This document shows, in pieces, positions 23,549 through 31,847 of a DNA stretch of 33,834 nucleotides. The position numbers and the translations under genes are program-made. The notes beneath the pieces are model-generated. The model saw only the letters and a list, made by a program, of their open reading frames with translations, did no database searches and was not told the origin of the DNA. Positions within the stretch are counted from its first letter, which is position 1; every line of letters begins with the position of its first letter. The DNA comes from CAZSMK01 sp964608095 (GTDB lineage Bacteria > Sumerlaeota > Sumerlaeia > MWCT01 > JAGHBZ01): positions 1 to 33,834 of the forward strand of contig CAZSMK010000129.1 in NCBI GenBank assembly GCA_964608095.1. Reading direction: 5' to 3'.

Positions 23549-25453
23549 ATGTGTGGCATTTGTGGATACATAAACCTTGCACGAGGCGAGATCGCCGACC
23601 GGGATGTCCTGGATAAAATGTGCCGGAAGTTGACTCATCGTGGTCCGGACGATCAGGGACTCTATGTGGAGGAGTTTTGTGCCCTCGGTCAGCGGCGTCT
23701 CTCGATTATAGATCTCGCAGGCGGTCACCAACCCCTTTTTAACGAGACCGGCGATATCGTTATCGTATACAACGGCGAGGTCTATAATTTCAGGAACCTT
23801 CGCCCTTTGCTCGAGGAAAAGGGACACCGCTTTTCAACCAATACCGATACGGAAACCATTGTGCACGCTTTTGAAGAGTGGGGCAAAGACTGTCTCGATC
23901 GTTTCAACGGGATGTTTGCGTTTTGTATATGGGACAAGAGAAACGAGCGTCTTTTCCTTGCGCGCGACCGAATGGGGAAAAAGCCGCTCTATTATACCGT
24001 GATGAATAATACCTTTGTGTTTGCGTCCGAGCTCAAGGCGTTGTTGGTTCATCCGGAAGTCCGGCGCGAGCTCAGCCTGACATCGTTGAGCTCGTACCTT
24101 GCCTTCGAATATATCCCGGCACCGTACACGATTTTCGAGAACATCTATAAACTCGAACCGGGGCACTTCTTCGAGATCAACATGCTCCGTCCACTCGAGG
24201 AGCGAAAAAGAATCCGGACACAACAATACTGGGACATACCGTTCAAACCCGAGCAGCACCTTCAAGAAGAGATAGAGGAGGAGTTTTTAGACAAATTCCG
24301 GAACGCGGTAAAAGCGCGCCTGATCAGCGATGTTCCCCTTGGCGTGTTTTTGAGCGGGGGTATCGACTCGAGTTCCGTAGTGGCAATGATGGCGGAACTC
24401 ATGCCGCCTCATAACATCAAGACGTTCTCGATCGGGTTTGAAGAGAAATCATTCGATGAAAGTTCTTACGCACGAACGGTCGCGAAGTTTTTCGGAACCG
24501 ACCACCGCGAAGATATGCTCAAACCGCATGTGCTCCTCGATATTCTGCCCGAGGTCTGTGACATTATCGACGAGCCATTCGCCGATTCCTCCATTATTCC
24601 GACCTATCTCTTGAGCAAGTTTACGAGGCAACACGTAACCGTTGCGCTTGGGGGAGACGGCGGAGACGAGCTCTTCGCCGGCTACGATCCATTTAGAGCC
24701 CACTATCCGGCAAAATACCTCGATGCGTTTCCGCCTCCGATAGTCAAAATGTTTCATCGATTAAGCACGCTTTTACCCGTCTCCACGAGAAATATCAGTT
24801 TTGATTTTGCCCTCAAACAGTTTCTATCTGCGATGAATTATAAATACGGTCGGCGTCATTTTGCCTGGCTCGGGTCTTTCAAACCCGATATCCAGCATAA
24901 CTTGCTTCATCCCGACGTCCTTTCCCGGATCAATCATTTCGACCCGTTCCGTATCATCGACGACCTCCTCTCACGGGTAAAACCGGGGCATGAACTCGAC
25001 GGCATCATCTACCTTTATTGTAAACTCTATCTGCAGGACGATATCCTTGTTAAAGTTGACCGTGCGAGTATGGCGACGTCGCTCGAGGTGAGGGCGCCTT
25101 TTCTCGATAAAAACGTCGTCGAGTTCGTCGGAACGATTCCCAATTCATTAAAACTGCACAGGCTCACCACCAAATTTATCCTCAAGAAAATAATGGAGAA
25201 GAAAATACCGCGCGAAATTGTGTATCGTAAAAAGAAGGGATTCGGTATACCTATCGCGGATTGGTTTCGAGGTGAATTGAAACCCCTTCTCATAGAACAT
25301 TTCAATCCTGAAAAAGTCAAAAGGATGGGACTTTTTAATCACGATTACATCAACCAGTTGATGCAGGAACATTTTCGGATGAAACGCGACAATCGCAAAC
25401 AACTATGGACACTTTTCATTTTCAGCCAGTGGTATGACCGTTATATGAAATGA
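23549..25453 (+). CDS. asnB: Asparagine synthase (glutamine-hydrolysing), AsnB type
   Basis: ATP-dependent amidation of aspartate, or of a related carboxylate, using glutamine. 634 residues. An N-terminal class II glutaminase domain has the nucleophile Cys2 (MCGICGYI), plus R49/R50, N75 in YNGEVYN and D100 in TNTDTE. The synthetase domain has the PP-loop SGGIDSS (269-275), FSIGFEEKSFDE, LGGDGGDELFAGY and ARDRMGKKPLYY in the linker. All parts needed for activity are present. Enzymes of this length often sit in surface polysaccharide loci, and this one follows a glycosyltransferase by 185 bases, so an amide on a surface sugar is an alternative to free asparagine synthesis. Its stop overlaps the tlyA start as ATGA. 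The 185-base gap upstream has a GTTTGC/GCAAAC hairpin and a weak TATAGA promoter pattern. Confidence 0.94.
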   Translation: MCGICGYINLARGEIADRDVLDKMCRKLTHRGPDDQGLYVEEFCALGQRRLSIIDLAGGHQPLFNETGDIVIVYNGEVYNFRNLRPLLEEKGHRFSTNTDTETIVHAFEEWGKDCLDRFNGMFAFCIWDKRNERLFLARDRMGKKPLYYTVMNNTFVFASELKALLVHPEVRRELSLTSLSSYLAFEYIPAPYTIFENIYKLEPGHFFEINMLRPLEERKRIRTQQYWDIPFKPEQHLQEEIEEEFLDKFRNAVKARLISDVPLGVFLSGGIDSSSVVAMMAELMPPHNIKTFSIGFEEKSFDESSYARTVAKFFGTDHREDMLKPHVLLDILPEVCDIIDEPFADSSIIPTYLLSKFTRQHVTVALGGDGGDELFAGYDPFRAHYPAKYLDAFPPPIVKMFHRLSTLLPVSTRNISFDFALKQFLSAMNYKYGRRHFAWLGSFKPDIQHNLLHPDVLSRINHFDPFRIIDDLLSRVKPGHELDGIIYLYCKLYLQDDILVKVDRASMATSLEVRAPFLDKNVVEFVGTIPNSLKLHRLTTKFILKKIMEKKIPREIVYRKKKGFGIPIADWFRGELKPLLIEHFNPEKVKRMGLFNHDYINQLMQEHFRMKRDNRKQLWTLFIFSQWYDRYMK

Positions 25454-26265
25454 GACAAAAACCCACGAAAAGAATCCGGCTCGATGTTTTGCTTGTCGAA
25501 CGGGACCTGGTAGATAGTAGAGAGCAGGGACAGCGTCTCATCATGGCGGGGAAAGTCCAGGTTGATGGGAGGCGCGTAACCAAGCCGGGGGTCTCCGTCG
25601 CTCCTGATGTTTCTTTGCAAATCAGCGAACCGGAACGGTTCGTGAGCCGCGGAGGCTACAAGCTCGAGGCCGCCCTTGACAGGTTTCAGATCGAGCCTCG
25701 CGGGAAGGTCGCCGCGGACATCGGGGCATCCACCGGCGGATTCACCGATTGTCTCCTTCAACACGGCGCCGCAAAGGTCTATGCCATCGATGTCGGCTAT
25801 GGGCAATTGCATTGGCGGTTGCGACAGGATAAGCGAGTGGTGGTTATGGAAAAGGTCAACGCTCGTTACCTTGCGAAAGATTCACTCCCTGAACAAGTCG
25901 AGATTATTACCATTGACGTTTCTTTTATATCGCTCAGGTTGATTCTGCCGGGCGCCCGGCTGATTTGCACCCCTGAGGCGGATATCGTATCGTTGATAAA
26001 GCCTCAATTCGAAGCCGGCAAGGAACAGGTTCCGCGTGGTGGTGTGATAAAGGATAGCGGCGTTCACCTGCAGGTGCTGCACAAAGTGATAAAGCGGGCT
26101 GAGGACGAGGACTTTATTGTGCGCGATTTGATACCTTCGCCCCTGTTAGGCGCGGACGGCAACCGCGAATATCTGGCATGGTTCAACAAAAAATCGAACG
26201 ATTCATCCGCATACGTGGATATAGATTTAGAGAAGATTGTTCGAATGGCGTTTGCCATTTCTTGA
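25450..26265 (+). CDS. tlyA: TlyA family rRNA 2'-O-methyltransferase
   Basis: 271 residues, the family size. An N-terminal S4 RNA-binding domain (about residues 9-68, RLDVLLVERDLVDSREQGQRLIMAGKV-type) is joined to an FtsJ-like SAM methyltransferase domain. The SAM site is DIGASTGGFTD (90-100), with IDVGYGQLHWRLR after it, TIDVSFISL for the catalytic Asp, and LIKPQFEAGK for the catalytic Lys. Characterised TlyA proteins methylate ribose at 16S C1409 and/or 23S C1920 and affect capreomycin sensitivity; older annotations call them hemolysins. A tlyA-nadK pair is common in other bacteria, which supports the call. ATGA overlap with asnB means coupling. A candidate nadK promoter begins at its stop codon. 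Confidence 0.95.
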   Translation: MRQKPTKRIRLDVLLVERDLVDSREQGQRLIMAGKVQVDGRRVTKPGVSVAPDVSLQISEPERFVSRGGYKLEAALDRFQIEPRGKVAADIGASTGGFTDCLLQHGAAKVYAIDVGYGQLHWRLRQDKRVVVMEKVNARYLAKDSLPEQVEIITIDVSFISLRLILPGARLICTPEADIVSLIKPQFEAGKEQVPRGGVIKDSGVHLQVLHKVIKRAEDEDFIVRDLIPSPLLGADGNREYLAWFNKKSNDSSAYVDIDLEKIVRMAFAIS

Positions 26266-26290
26266 TTTTCCCATCGTCGGGGCATATACT
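26262..26290 (+). promoter_or_regulatory. Probable sigma-70 promoter of nadK
   Basis: TTGATT (4 of 6, 26262-26267), a 17-base spacer, and TATACT (5 of 6, 26285-26290). It begins inside the tlyA stop codon and lies in the only sizeable gap (about 70-80 bases) between asnB-tlyA and the nadK-TPR-M20 block, so the downstream genes probably have their own transcript as well. The start would be near 26297, about 50 bases before the nadK ATG. Confidence 0.45.
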
Positions 26291-26347
26291 AATATTCTAT
26301 TTTACTTGCAGGTGATGAAAGAGACACGAGTCTAAGTGGATACGCTT

Positions 26348-27226
26348 ATGAAACCCCGTATCGGCATAATGGCGAATGTCGCCAAAAAGAAAGCCCTGAA
26401 ATTGAGCGACCAGATAATTTCATGGCTCAATGACAAAGGAATACCATTCGCTGTTGACGAAGAAACCGGAAACAATCTCGAGCAGGGACAGAAGCTGAAA
26501 CAGGTTTGCAGCCTTTCAGAGTTAAAGAAGTCAGACATTATTGTTATACTCGGCGGAGATGGATTTTTGCTGAATTGCGCGCGCCAACTCTATCCATGCA
26601 CGGCTCACCTGTTACCGGTTAATCTGGGGAAGCTGGGATTCAATGCCCAGGTGAGCGCCGATGAAACCTTCGATGCACTTACCCGCGCACTCAACGGCGC
26701 TCTCACGGTGCAAAAACGCATCCTGCTCGAGGGCACTGTCACCCGGCATCTCCACCAGGTTTTCAAGTCCGTGGCGCTCAATGACATCACGCTCGCCAAG
26801 ACACTCAGGTCGCGCATTATCCATATCGAGATGTATGTTGACGGGAACTTTGCAACGACCTATACGGCTGACGGCGTTATTATATCTACACCTACAGGCT
26901 CTACCGCGTATAACATGGCGATGGGAGGACCCATCGTGCATCCGGAAGTAAACGCAATCCTTGCAACACCTCTCTGTCCTCACAGCCTGAGCCAGAGAGT
27001 CCTGGTGATTCCGTCCACACACGAAATCAGGTTGCACTACCGCCGAAAAAAGGACAGAGAGGAAGCAGAAGCGATATTCGACGGACAGGAGTCGTTCGAA
27101 TTGAAGCCGGATGACACCGTTGAGATTCGTAAGGCGGCGAAGACGTTGAACATACTGACCTTATCCACCGGTTCATATCTTAAATCTCTGCGAGATAAAC
27201 TTCACTGGGGAGGACATATCGATTGA
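26348..27226 (+). CDS. nadK: NAD kinase
   Basis: Phosphorylates NAD+ to NADP+ using ATP or polyphosphate in the cytoplasm. The two family signatures are present: VILGGDGFLLNCAR (GGDG at 69-72, catalytic Asp71) and YTADGVIISTPTGSTAYNMAMGGPIVHP. LGKLGFNAQV replaces the more usual NLGFLT-type strand. With ATG 26348 (MKPRIGIMAN) it has 292 residues, close to the usual 290-300. AAGTGGA lies 7 bases upstream of it. A GTG at 26336, four codons earlier, is possible but less likely. It overlaps the next gene by one base (TGATG). Confidence 0.94.
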   Translation: MKPRIGIMANVAKKKALKLSDQIISWLNDKGIPFAVDEETGNNLEQGQKLKQVCSLSELKKSDIIVILGGDGFLLNCARQLYPCTAHLLPVNLGKLGFNAQVSADETFDALTRALNGALTVQKRILLEGTVTRHLHQVFKSVALNDITLAKTLRSRIIHIEMYVDGNFATTYTADGVIISTPTGSTAYNMAMGGPIVHPEVNAILATPLCPHSLSQRVLVIPSTHEIRLHYRRKKDREEAEAIFDGQESFELKPDDTVEIRKAAKTLNILTLSTGSYLKSLRDKLHWGGHID

Positions 27227-29745
27227 TGCGTTTTGTATATATAGCAAGTGTCGTTCTGCTCGTTAGCCTGGCGTTCAGCACAGGATTTTCCAGCGCTGTA
27301 ACTGAAGATGAGTTTACTACAGAGAAAGTTCCACGTATATCATTTCGTGAAAGTCTCGATAATTTCGGCGTCTTTATCGGCGAAGAAGAAATAAAAAGCA
27401 TAAGCGATGCCGATCGTTCCGCGCCAAATCCCGACACGCTCTCTTCATATCTTTTGGGCGCTATCTATTTTGAGAAAGCGCGGATTCGGCGCGCCATGGC
27501 TGAATTCGAGAAAGCACGTATCGCCGACCCCGATTCAACCGTGCTTCTATTCGGCATCGCACGCGGGCATTTCATGATGGATGAATTTGACAAGAGTATC
27601 GAAGCATGCGATGAAATCCTCTCACTCGACCCCCACCATCTGGACGCTCTCCTCTTGAAAGCCAGGATATTGAATTTAAAGGGTGCATGGAAGGATGCGG
27701 AGAAAATTTATAAAGAGGCGCTCGAGCTCAAGCCCTATAACATCGAAGCCCTGAAGGCGATCGGGAGCATTGCGTATTCACAACAGAATGATTTCAAACG
27801 CGCACGCGAATATTACGAAAAAGTCCTCGAGGTCTCTCCAAGAGATTTGGGCGCACTCATAATTGTGGGGACAGCGGCGGCGATGCTCGATGAATTTGAC
27901 GAGGCACAGGTGTATCTCGACCGCGCTATACAACAAAACTCCGAGTTCATCGGTCCTTATATCAAGCTCGCGAACATCCTCGAGTCGATGGATAAGATGG
28001 ATGCGGCATTCAAAATTTACCGCCAGACACTGATCGCAAATCCATCCAACAAGCAGGCGCAATTGTATTTCTCACTTGCCGCTAATAAACTCATGGGAGC
28101 AGACAAAGCCATCGAGGCGTACAAGGAACTCGCCGATGACTTTCCTTACGATACCGAAATTCAACTCCTTTATGCCGGGAAATTGCTCGTGAACGGAAAC
28201 CTCGAGGAAGCTGAACGTGTGCTCGATAAGGTGCTGGAGCTCACTCCCGGAAATCCTTATGCCCTGGTGAGAAAAGGGGAAATTGCCCTCAGACGCTCAC
28301 GGTTGGATGAGGCGGAATCCCTCTTCCAGAAAGCCATTTCTCTCGAATCGTATAATACCCGGCTCTACTCGACGATCGCTCAGCTATTGATTGAGAACAA
28401 ACTGTATGAATCAGCCGGCTCTTACCTCCAGAAGGCACTTCAGATCGAACCTGAACGAAGCGAAATCTTTGTGACGCTCCTCGAGAATTATTACAAGCTC
28501 AACCAGCTGGATAAGGCTGAAGAACTCACCCTGAATCTCATCGAGAAAAACCACAATAATGATGTGCTTTATTCCTTTCTCGGCACTCTGTACCGCGTGC
28601 AGGGTAAACTCAATGACGCCATCGCTGCCTTCAATAAGGCGATAAAGGAAGGCAATCCAGAACTCGATGTCTATACCAACCTGGTAAGCCTTTATCTCCA
28701 GACAGACAACCCGGATAAGGCATCGGAAACGGTCGAGCAAGCCAGGGATGTCTTTGTTGCCGAGAGGGGGAATGACTTCTATTATAATATCGCAATCGTG
28801 TACGAGCAGTGGGGATATTATGAGGAAGCCGTTGCTTTTCTCGAAGAACTTCTCGCGCTCGACGAAACATATCTGCTCGCATACGCCGAGCTGGCACATA
28901 TTCATAATCTGCAAGGCGACAAGGATAAGGCATTGGATGAGTTCCGGCGGGCGAGAGAAAAACTGGGCGACGGGGCGGAAAGCGTCAACTTCTTGCTCCT
29001 CGAGGCAAGTGTATACGCGGAACAACGCAAGTATGAATCGGCAACCGAGATTCTCAAGAAGGCGCTTAAAAAAGAACCGACGAACCTGGCTGTCTATCGT
29101 GAGCTCGTTCTCACCTATTCGCTATGGGATAAGTATCAAGAGGCGCTTTCTTACATAAATCGCGCGAAGGAAAAGTTCGGAATTGAAAACTCGGAACTAC
29201 TCAAATGGGAAGCGCAGGTTCACTCCGATATGCAGGATTTCAAGAAAGTCGAGGAGCTGGTGAATAGCCTTTTACAGCAGAACCCGGAGGATATCGAAGC
29301 ACATTATATTCTTGCCGGAATCTATTACGAGGCGAACCAGTATGATAAATCAATCGAGATTTTTAAAAAGATACTTAAAATCGACCCCAACCATACCGAC
29401 GCATTGAACAGTCTTGGATACACCCTTGCGGTAAAAGGAGAGGACCTCGATAAAGCCGAGGAATATATTCGAAGAGCGCTCAATTTCAAGCCGTATGCGG
29501 GGTACATAATAGACAGCCTGGGATGGGTTTTTTTCAAGCGAGGCGATTATGAAACCGCGCTTGAATTGATACAGACTGCGGAACACCGTTCGCTCGCGGA
29601 TGCGGAGATTTTCCAGCATCTCGGCGAGATTTATCTTAAATTGGGCAATACCGACAAAGCCGAGGAATATTTACGCGAAGCACTACGGCTCGATCCTGAA
29701 AATGACGACATCCAACGCATGTTGAAAGAGGTTGAACATGATTGA
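27226..29745 (+). CDS. Large exported TPR-repeat protein
   Basis: 839 residues from ATG 27226, which shares a base with the nadK stop; GGGAGGA lies 11 bases upstream. A signal peptide covers about residues 1-24 (YIASVVLLVSLAFSTGFSSA). A short acidic linker follows, and from about residue 70 to the end the protein is nearly all 34-residue TPR units, roughly twenty, with the pattern A-x3-Y-x-KAL-x-L-x-P. Examples are WKDAEKIYKEALELKP, YESAGSYLQKALQIEPE and TDKAEEYLREALRLDPE. This makes a long superhelical protein-binding scaffold in the periplasm or on a membrane. Similar giant TPR proteins act in exopolysaccharide secretion and outer-membrane assembly, but I see no partner that fixes the role. 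It overlaps the M20 gene by 8 bases. Confidence 0.88.
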   Translation: MRFVYIASVVLLVSLAFSTGFSSAVTEDEFTTEKVPRISFRESLDNFGVFIGEEEIKSISDADRSAPNPDTLSSYLLGAIYFEKARIRRAMAEFEKARIADPDSTVLLFGIARGHFMMDEFDKSIEACDEILSLDPHHLDALLLKARILNLKGAWKDAEKIYKEALELKPYNIEALKAIGSIAYSQQNDFKRAREYYEKVLEVSPRDLGALIIVGTAAAMLDEFDEAQVYLDRAIQQNSEFIGPYIKLANILESMDKMDAAFKIYRQTLIANPSNKQAQLYFSLAANKLMGADKAIEAYKELADDFPYDTEIQLLYAGKLLVNGNLEEAERVLDKVLELTPGNPYALVRKGEIALRRSRLDEAESLFQKAISLESYNTRLYSTIAQLLIENKLYESAGSYLQKALQIEPERSEIFVTLLENYYKLNQLDKAEELTLNLIEKNHNNDVLYSFLGTLYRVQGKLNDAIAAFNKAIKEGNPELDVYTNLVSLYLQTDNPDKASETVEQARDVFVAERGNDFYYNIAIVYEQWGYYEEAVAFLEELLALDETYLLAYAELAHIHNLQGDKDKALDEFRRAREKLGDGAESVNFLLLEASVYAEQRKYESATEILKKALKKEPTNLAVYRELVLTYSLWDKYQEALSYINRAKEKFGIENSELLKWEAQVHSDMQDFKKVEELVNSLLQQNPEDIEAHYILAGIYYEANQYDKSIEIFKKILKIDPNHTDALNSLGYTLAVKGEDLDKAEEYIRRALNFKPYAGYIIDSLGWVFFKRGDYETALELIQTAEHRSLADAEIFQHLGEIYLKLGNTDKAEEYLREALRLDPENDDIQRMLKEVEHD

Positions 29746-30925
29746 CCGCCAGAATATTAAAGACCGCATTTTGCACAAGGTTGACGAGCTCGCTGACGAG
29801 GCGTGGGAAACCAGTCAATTTCTTTACGACAATCCCGAACTGGGACTCGAAGAACACAAAGCCTCAGCGTACCTGGTTTCGGTACTTGAAAAACACGGCT
29901 TCAAAGTAGAGACCGGAACGGGTAATTTACCTACTGCATTCAAGGCTGTGCGCAAGGGTAAAAGTGAGTCGCCTTCCGTCTCATTTTTATCAGAATATGA
30001 CGCGCTTCCCGACATCGGGCATGGATGTGGACACAATCTTATTGCCATTGTGGGAACATACGCCGGCATTGCGGTCGGCTCGGTCATCGAAGAGCTCGAG
30101 GGCAGGATTCTTGTGATAGGCACCCCCGCTGAAGAAAATGTCGGCGGTAAAATCACCATGCTGAACAACGGGGCGTTCGACGATGTGGATGTGGCAATGA
30201 TGGCACATCCGAGTACGGAGACGCAGGTGCGTGCAAAGGCGCTTGCGGCGCAGGTCGTCGAGGTCGTATTCCATGGAAAAACCGCTCACGCCGCCGCCAC
30301 GCCATGGCGCGGGATTAACGCTCTCGACGCACTTATCCAGACCTTTGTCGCTCTCGATCAACTCCGCCAGCAGCTCAAACCGACCACTCGTATCGCCGGT
30401 ATCATCACCGAAGGAGGTAAACGGCCCAATATTATTCCCGATAAGGCGGTCGGCTTGTTCACCCTTCGCGGCGAGACGTATCCGGAACTCGAAGAACTTC
30501 TCGAAAAGTTTCATCGCGTTGCAGAAGGCGCCGCTCTTTCAACCGGCGCAACCGTTGAAATTGCATACCCGGAACCTGCGTATCTGGAGATGCGGAACGT
30601 TGAACCGCTGGCTGCCGCGTTCGAGAAGAACTGGCATGAACTCGGCGGCGCCATTTTCAAAGACCCCGGCAAGACGCCCGGCTCACTCGACATCGGCAAC
30701 GTGAGCTACAAACTCCCCGCCCTTCACCCTTCGTTCGCTATTACCGACCAGCCGCTCGGTGGGCACACTCGTGAGTTCGCCGAAGCCACCCGTACTCCTA
30801 TGGCGAGAGAAGAAACTCTTCGCATAATAAAAGGACTTGCCATGACTGCGATAGATATTTTAATAGATAAGAATCTTTATAAAAACATTCGTTCTGCATT
30901 TTCCGAGCTGACACGGGAGACGTAA
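29738..30925 (+). CDS. M20 family amidohydrolase (PM20D2/AbgB-like)
   Basis: Zinc-dependent hydrolase of N-acyl amino acids or dipeptides, 395 residues from ATG 29738 (AAAGAGG 6 bases upstream). The open frame begins two codons earlier at a TTG. Metal and catalytic residues are visible: H95, C97 and H99 in GHGCGHN, E132/E133 in GTPAEENVGGK, and H157 in MMAHPS. The lid domain (about 170-290) starts with VVFHGKTAHAAATPWRGINALDA, and the last metal ligand is probably the His in QPLGGHTREFA. GHGCGHN and PAEE are the forms seen in AbgB and PM20D2 rather than in ArgE or DapE. No signal peptide, so cytoplasmic. It overlaps the TPR gene by 8 bases and precedes a glycosyltransferase by 10. The substrate is unknown. 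Confidence 0.91.
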   Translation: MIDRQNIKDRILHKVDELADEAWETSQFLYDNPELGLEEHKASAYLVSVLEKHGFKVETGTGNLPTAFKAVRKGKSESPSVSFLSEYDALPDIGHGCGHNLIAIVGTYAGIAVGSVIEELEGRILVIGTPAEENVGGKITMLNNGAFDDVDVAMMAHPSTETQVRAKALAAQVVEVVFHGKTAHAAATPWRGINALDALIQTFVALDQLRQQLKPTTRIAGIITEGGKRPNIIPDKAVGLFTLRGETYPELEELLEKFHRVAEGAALSTGATVEIAYPEPAYLEMRNVEPLAAAFEKNWHELGGAIFKDPGKTPGSLDIGNVSYKLPALHPSFAITDQPLGGHTREFAEATRTPMAREETLRIIKGLAMTAIDILIDKNLYKNIRSAFSELTRET

Positions 30926-30935
30926 CACTCATATC

Positions 30936-31793
30936 ATGCACATTTCTATTATAGTCCCTGCATTCAATGAAGAGGAAACTATCGAAGGAGTAGTTCGCGC
31001 CCTCAGGGAAATAAAGGGCTTCGAGAAAGAGATACTCGTAATCGACGATGGGTCGAGCGACAAAACCGCCTATCTCGCAGAACGCGCCGGTGCAGATAAA
31101 GTGATCCGCCATCGGCATAACAGGGGGTACGGCGCTTCGCTCAAGACCGGTGTTCAACATGCTCGGTACGATGTTATCCTGACCTTCGATGCCGATCTGC
31201 AACATGACCCTGCGGATGTACCAAAACTGCTCGAACACCTGGACAACGATACCGATATGGTAGCCGGCGACCGCTCCGGGTCTGAACCGTTTTCGCACAG
31301 AAGTCTCGGTAAGCGTCTCTTGCGCACGGTTGCAGAATTTTTGACTGAGGAGGACATCCCTGACATCAATTGCGGATTGCGGCTGTTTCGGAAAGAGAAA
31401 TTGCTCTCGGTGCTGCCGCTCCTCCCCGATGGATTCTCGTTCTCCACCACTTCCACCCTCGCGTTTTTGAAAAATGACTATGGAACGAAATTCGTGCCGA
31501 TAAATCATACGCCGCGCCGCGGCGGCGCCAGTCAACTCAATCTCGTTACCGACGGCATCAATACCCTCACCCTTATCTTCAGATTAATCACCATATTCGA
31601 CCCCATGAAAGTGTTTCTTCCGGCAAGTGTCTTTCTCTTTGTCGCAGGACTTATCTATGGGCTGTTCATGATTCTGGTTACGTTCAACATTCCAGACGGT
31701 GCAGTTCTTCTCATGGTAGTGGGTATCTTGCTGTTCTTCTTTGGCTTGCTTGCGGAACAGATTTCAGAACTCCGCCGACACCTCAAAAAATAG
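30936..31793 (+). CDS. GT2 polyprenyl-phosphate glycosyltransferase (DPM1-like)
   Basis: 285 residues, the last gene of the plus-strand run. A GT-A domain (about 1-215) has ISIIVPAFNEEETIEGVVRAL, EILVIDDGSSDKT, HRHNRGYGASLKTGVQHARYD and the metal-binding FDADLQHDPADVP, then the INCGLRLFRKE and HTPRRGGASQL segments of DPM synthases. Two C-terminal membrane helices follow (about 224-246 and 252-272). It is a second, distinct member of the polyprenyl-phosphate sugar transferase class; compared with the protein at 22350, the linker and helices differ, so they are not recent copies. It would load a sugar on a lipid carrier. The start at ATG 30936 lacks a close ribosome-binding site. The neighbouring gene is convergent. 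Confidence 0.9.
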   Translation: MHISIIVPAFNEEETIEGVVRALREIKGFEKEILVIDDGSSDKTAYLAERAGADKVIRHRHNRGYGASLKTGVQHARYDVILTFDADLQHDPADVPKLLEHLDNDTDMVAGDRSGSEPFSHRSLGKRLLRTVAEFLTEEDIPDINCGLRLFRKEKLLSVLPLLPDGFSFSTTSTLAFLKNDYGTKFVPINHTPRRGGASQLNLVTDGINTLTLIFRLITIFDPMKVFLPASVFLFVAGLIYGLFMILVTFNIPDGAVLLMVVGILLFFFGLLAEQISELRRHLKK

Positions 31794-31847
31794 AGCCCAT
31801 CCCTTTATATACACGCATACCTGCGAATCTCTTGACCACTCGTCATC

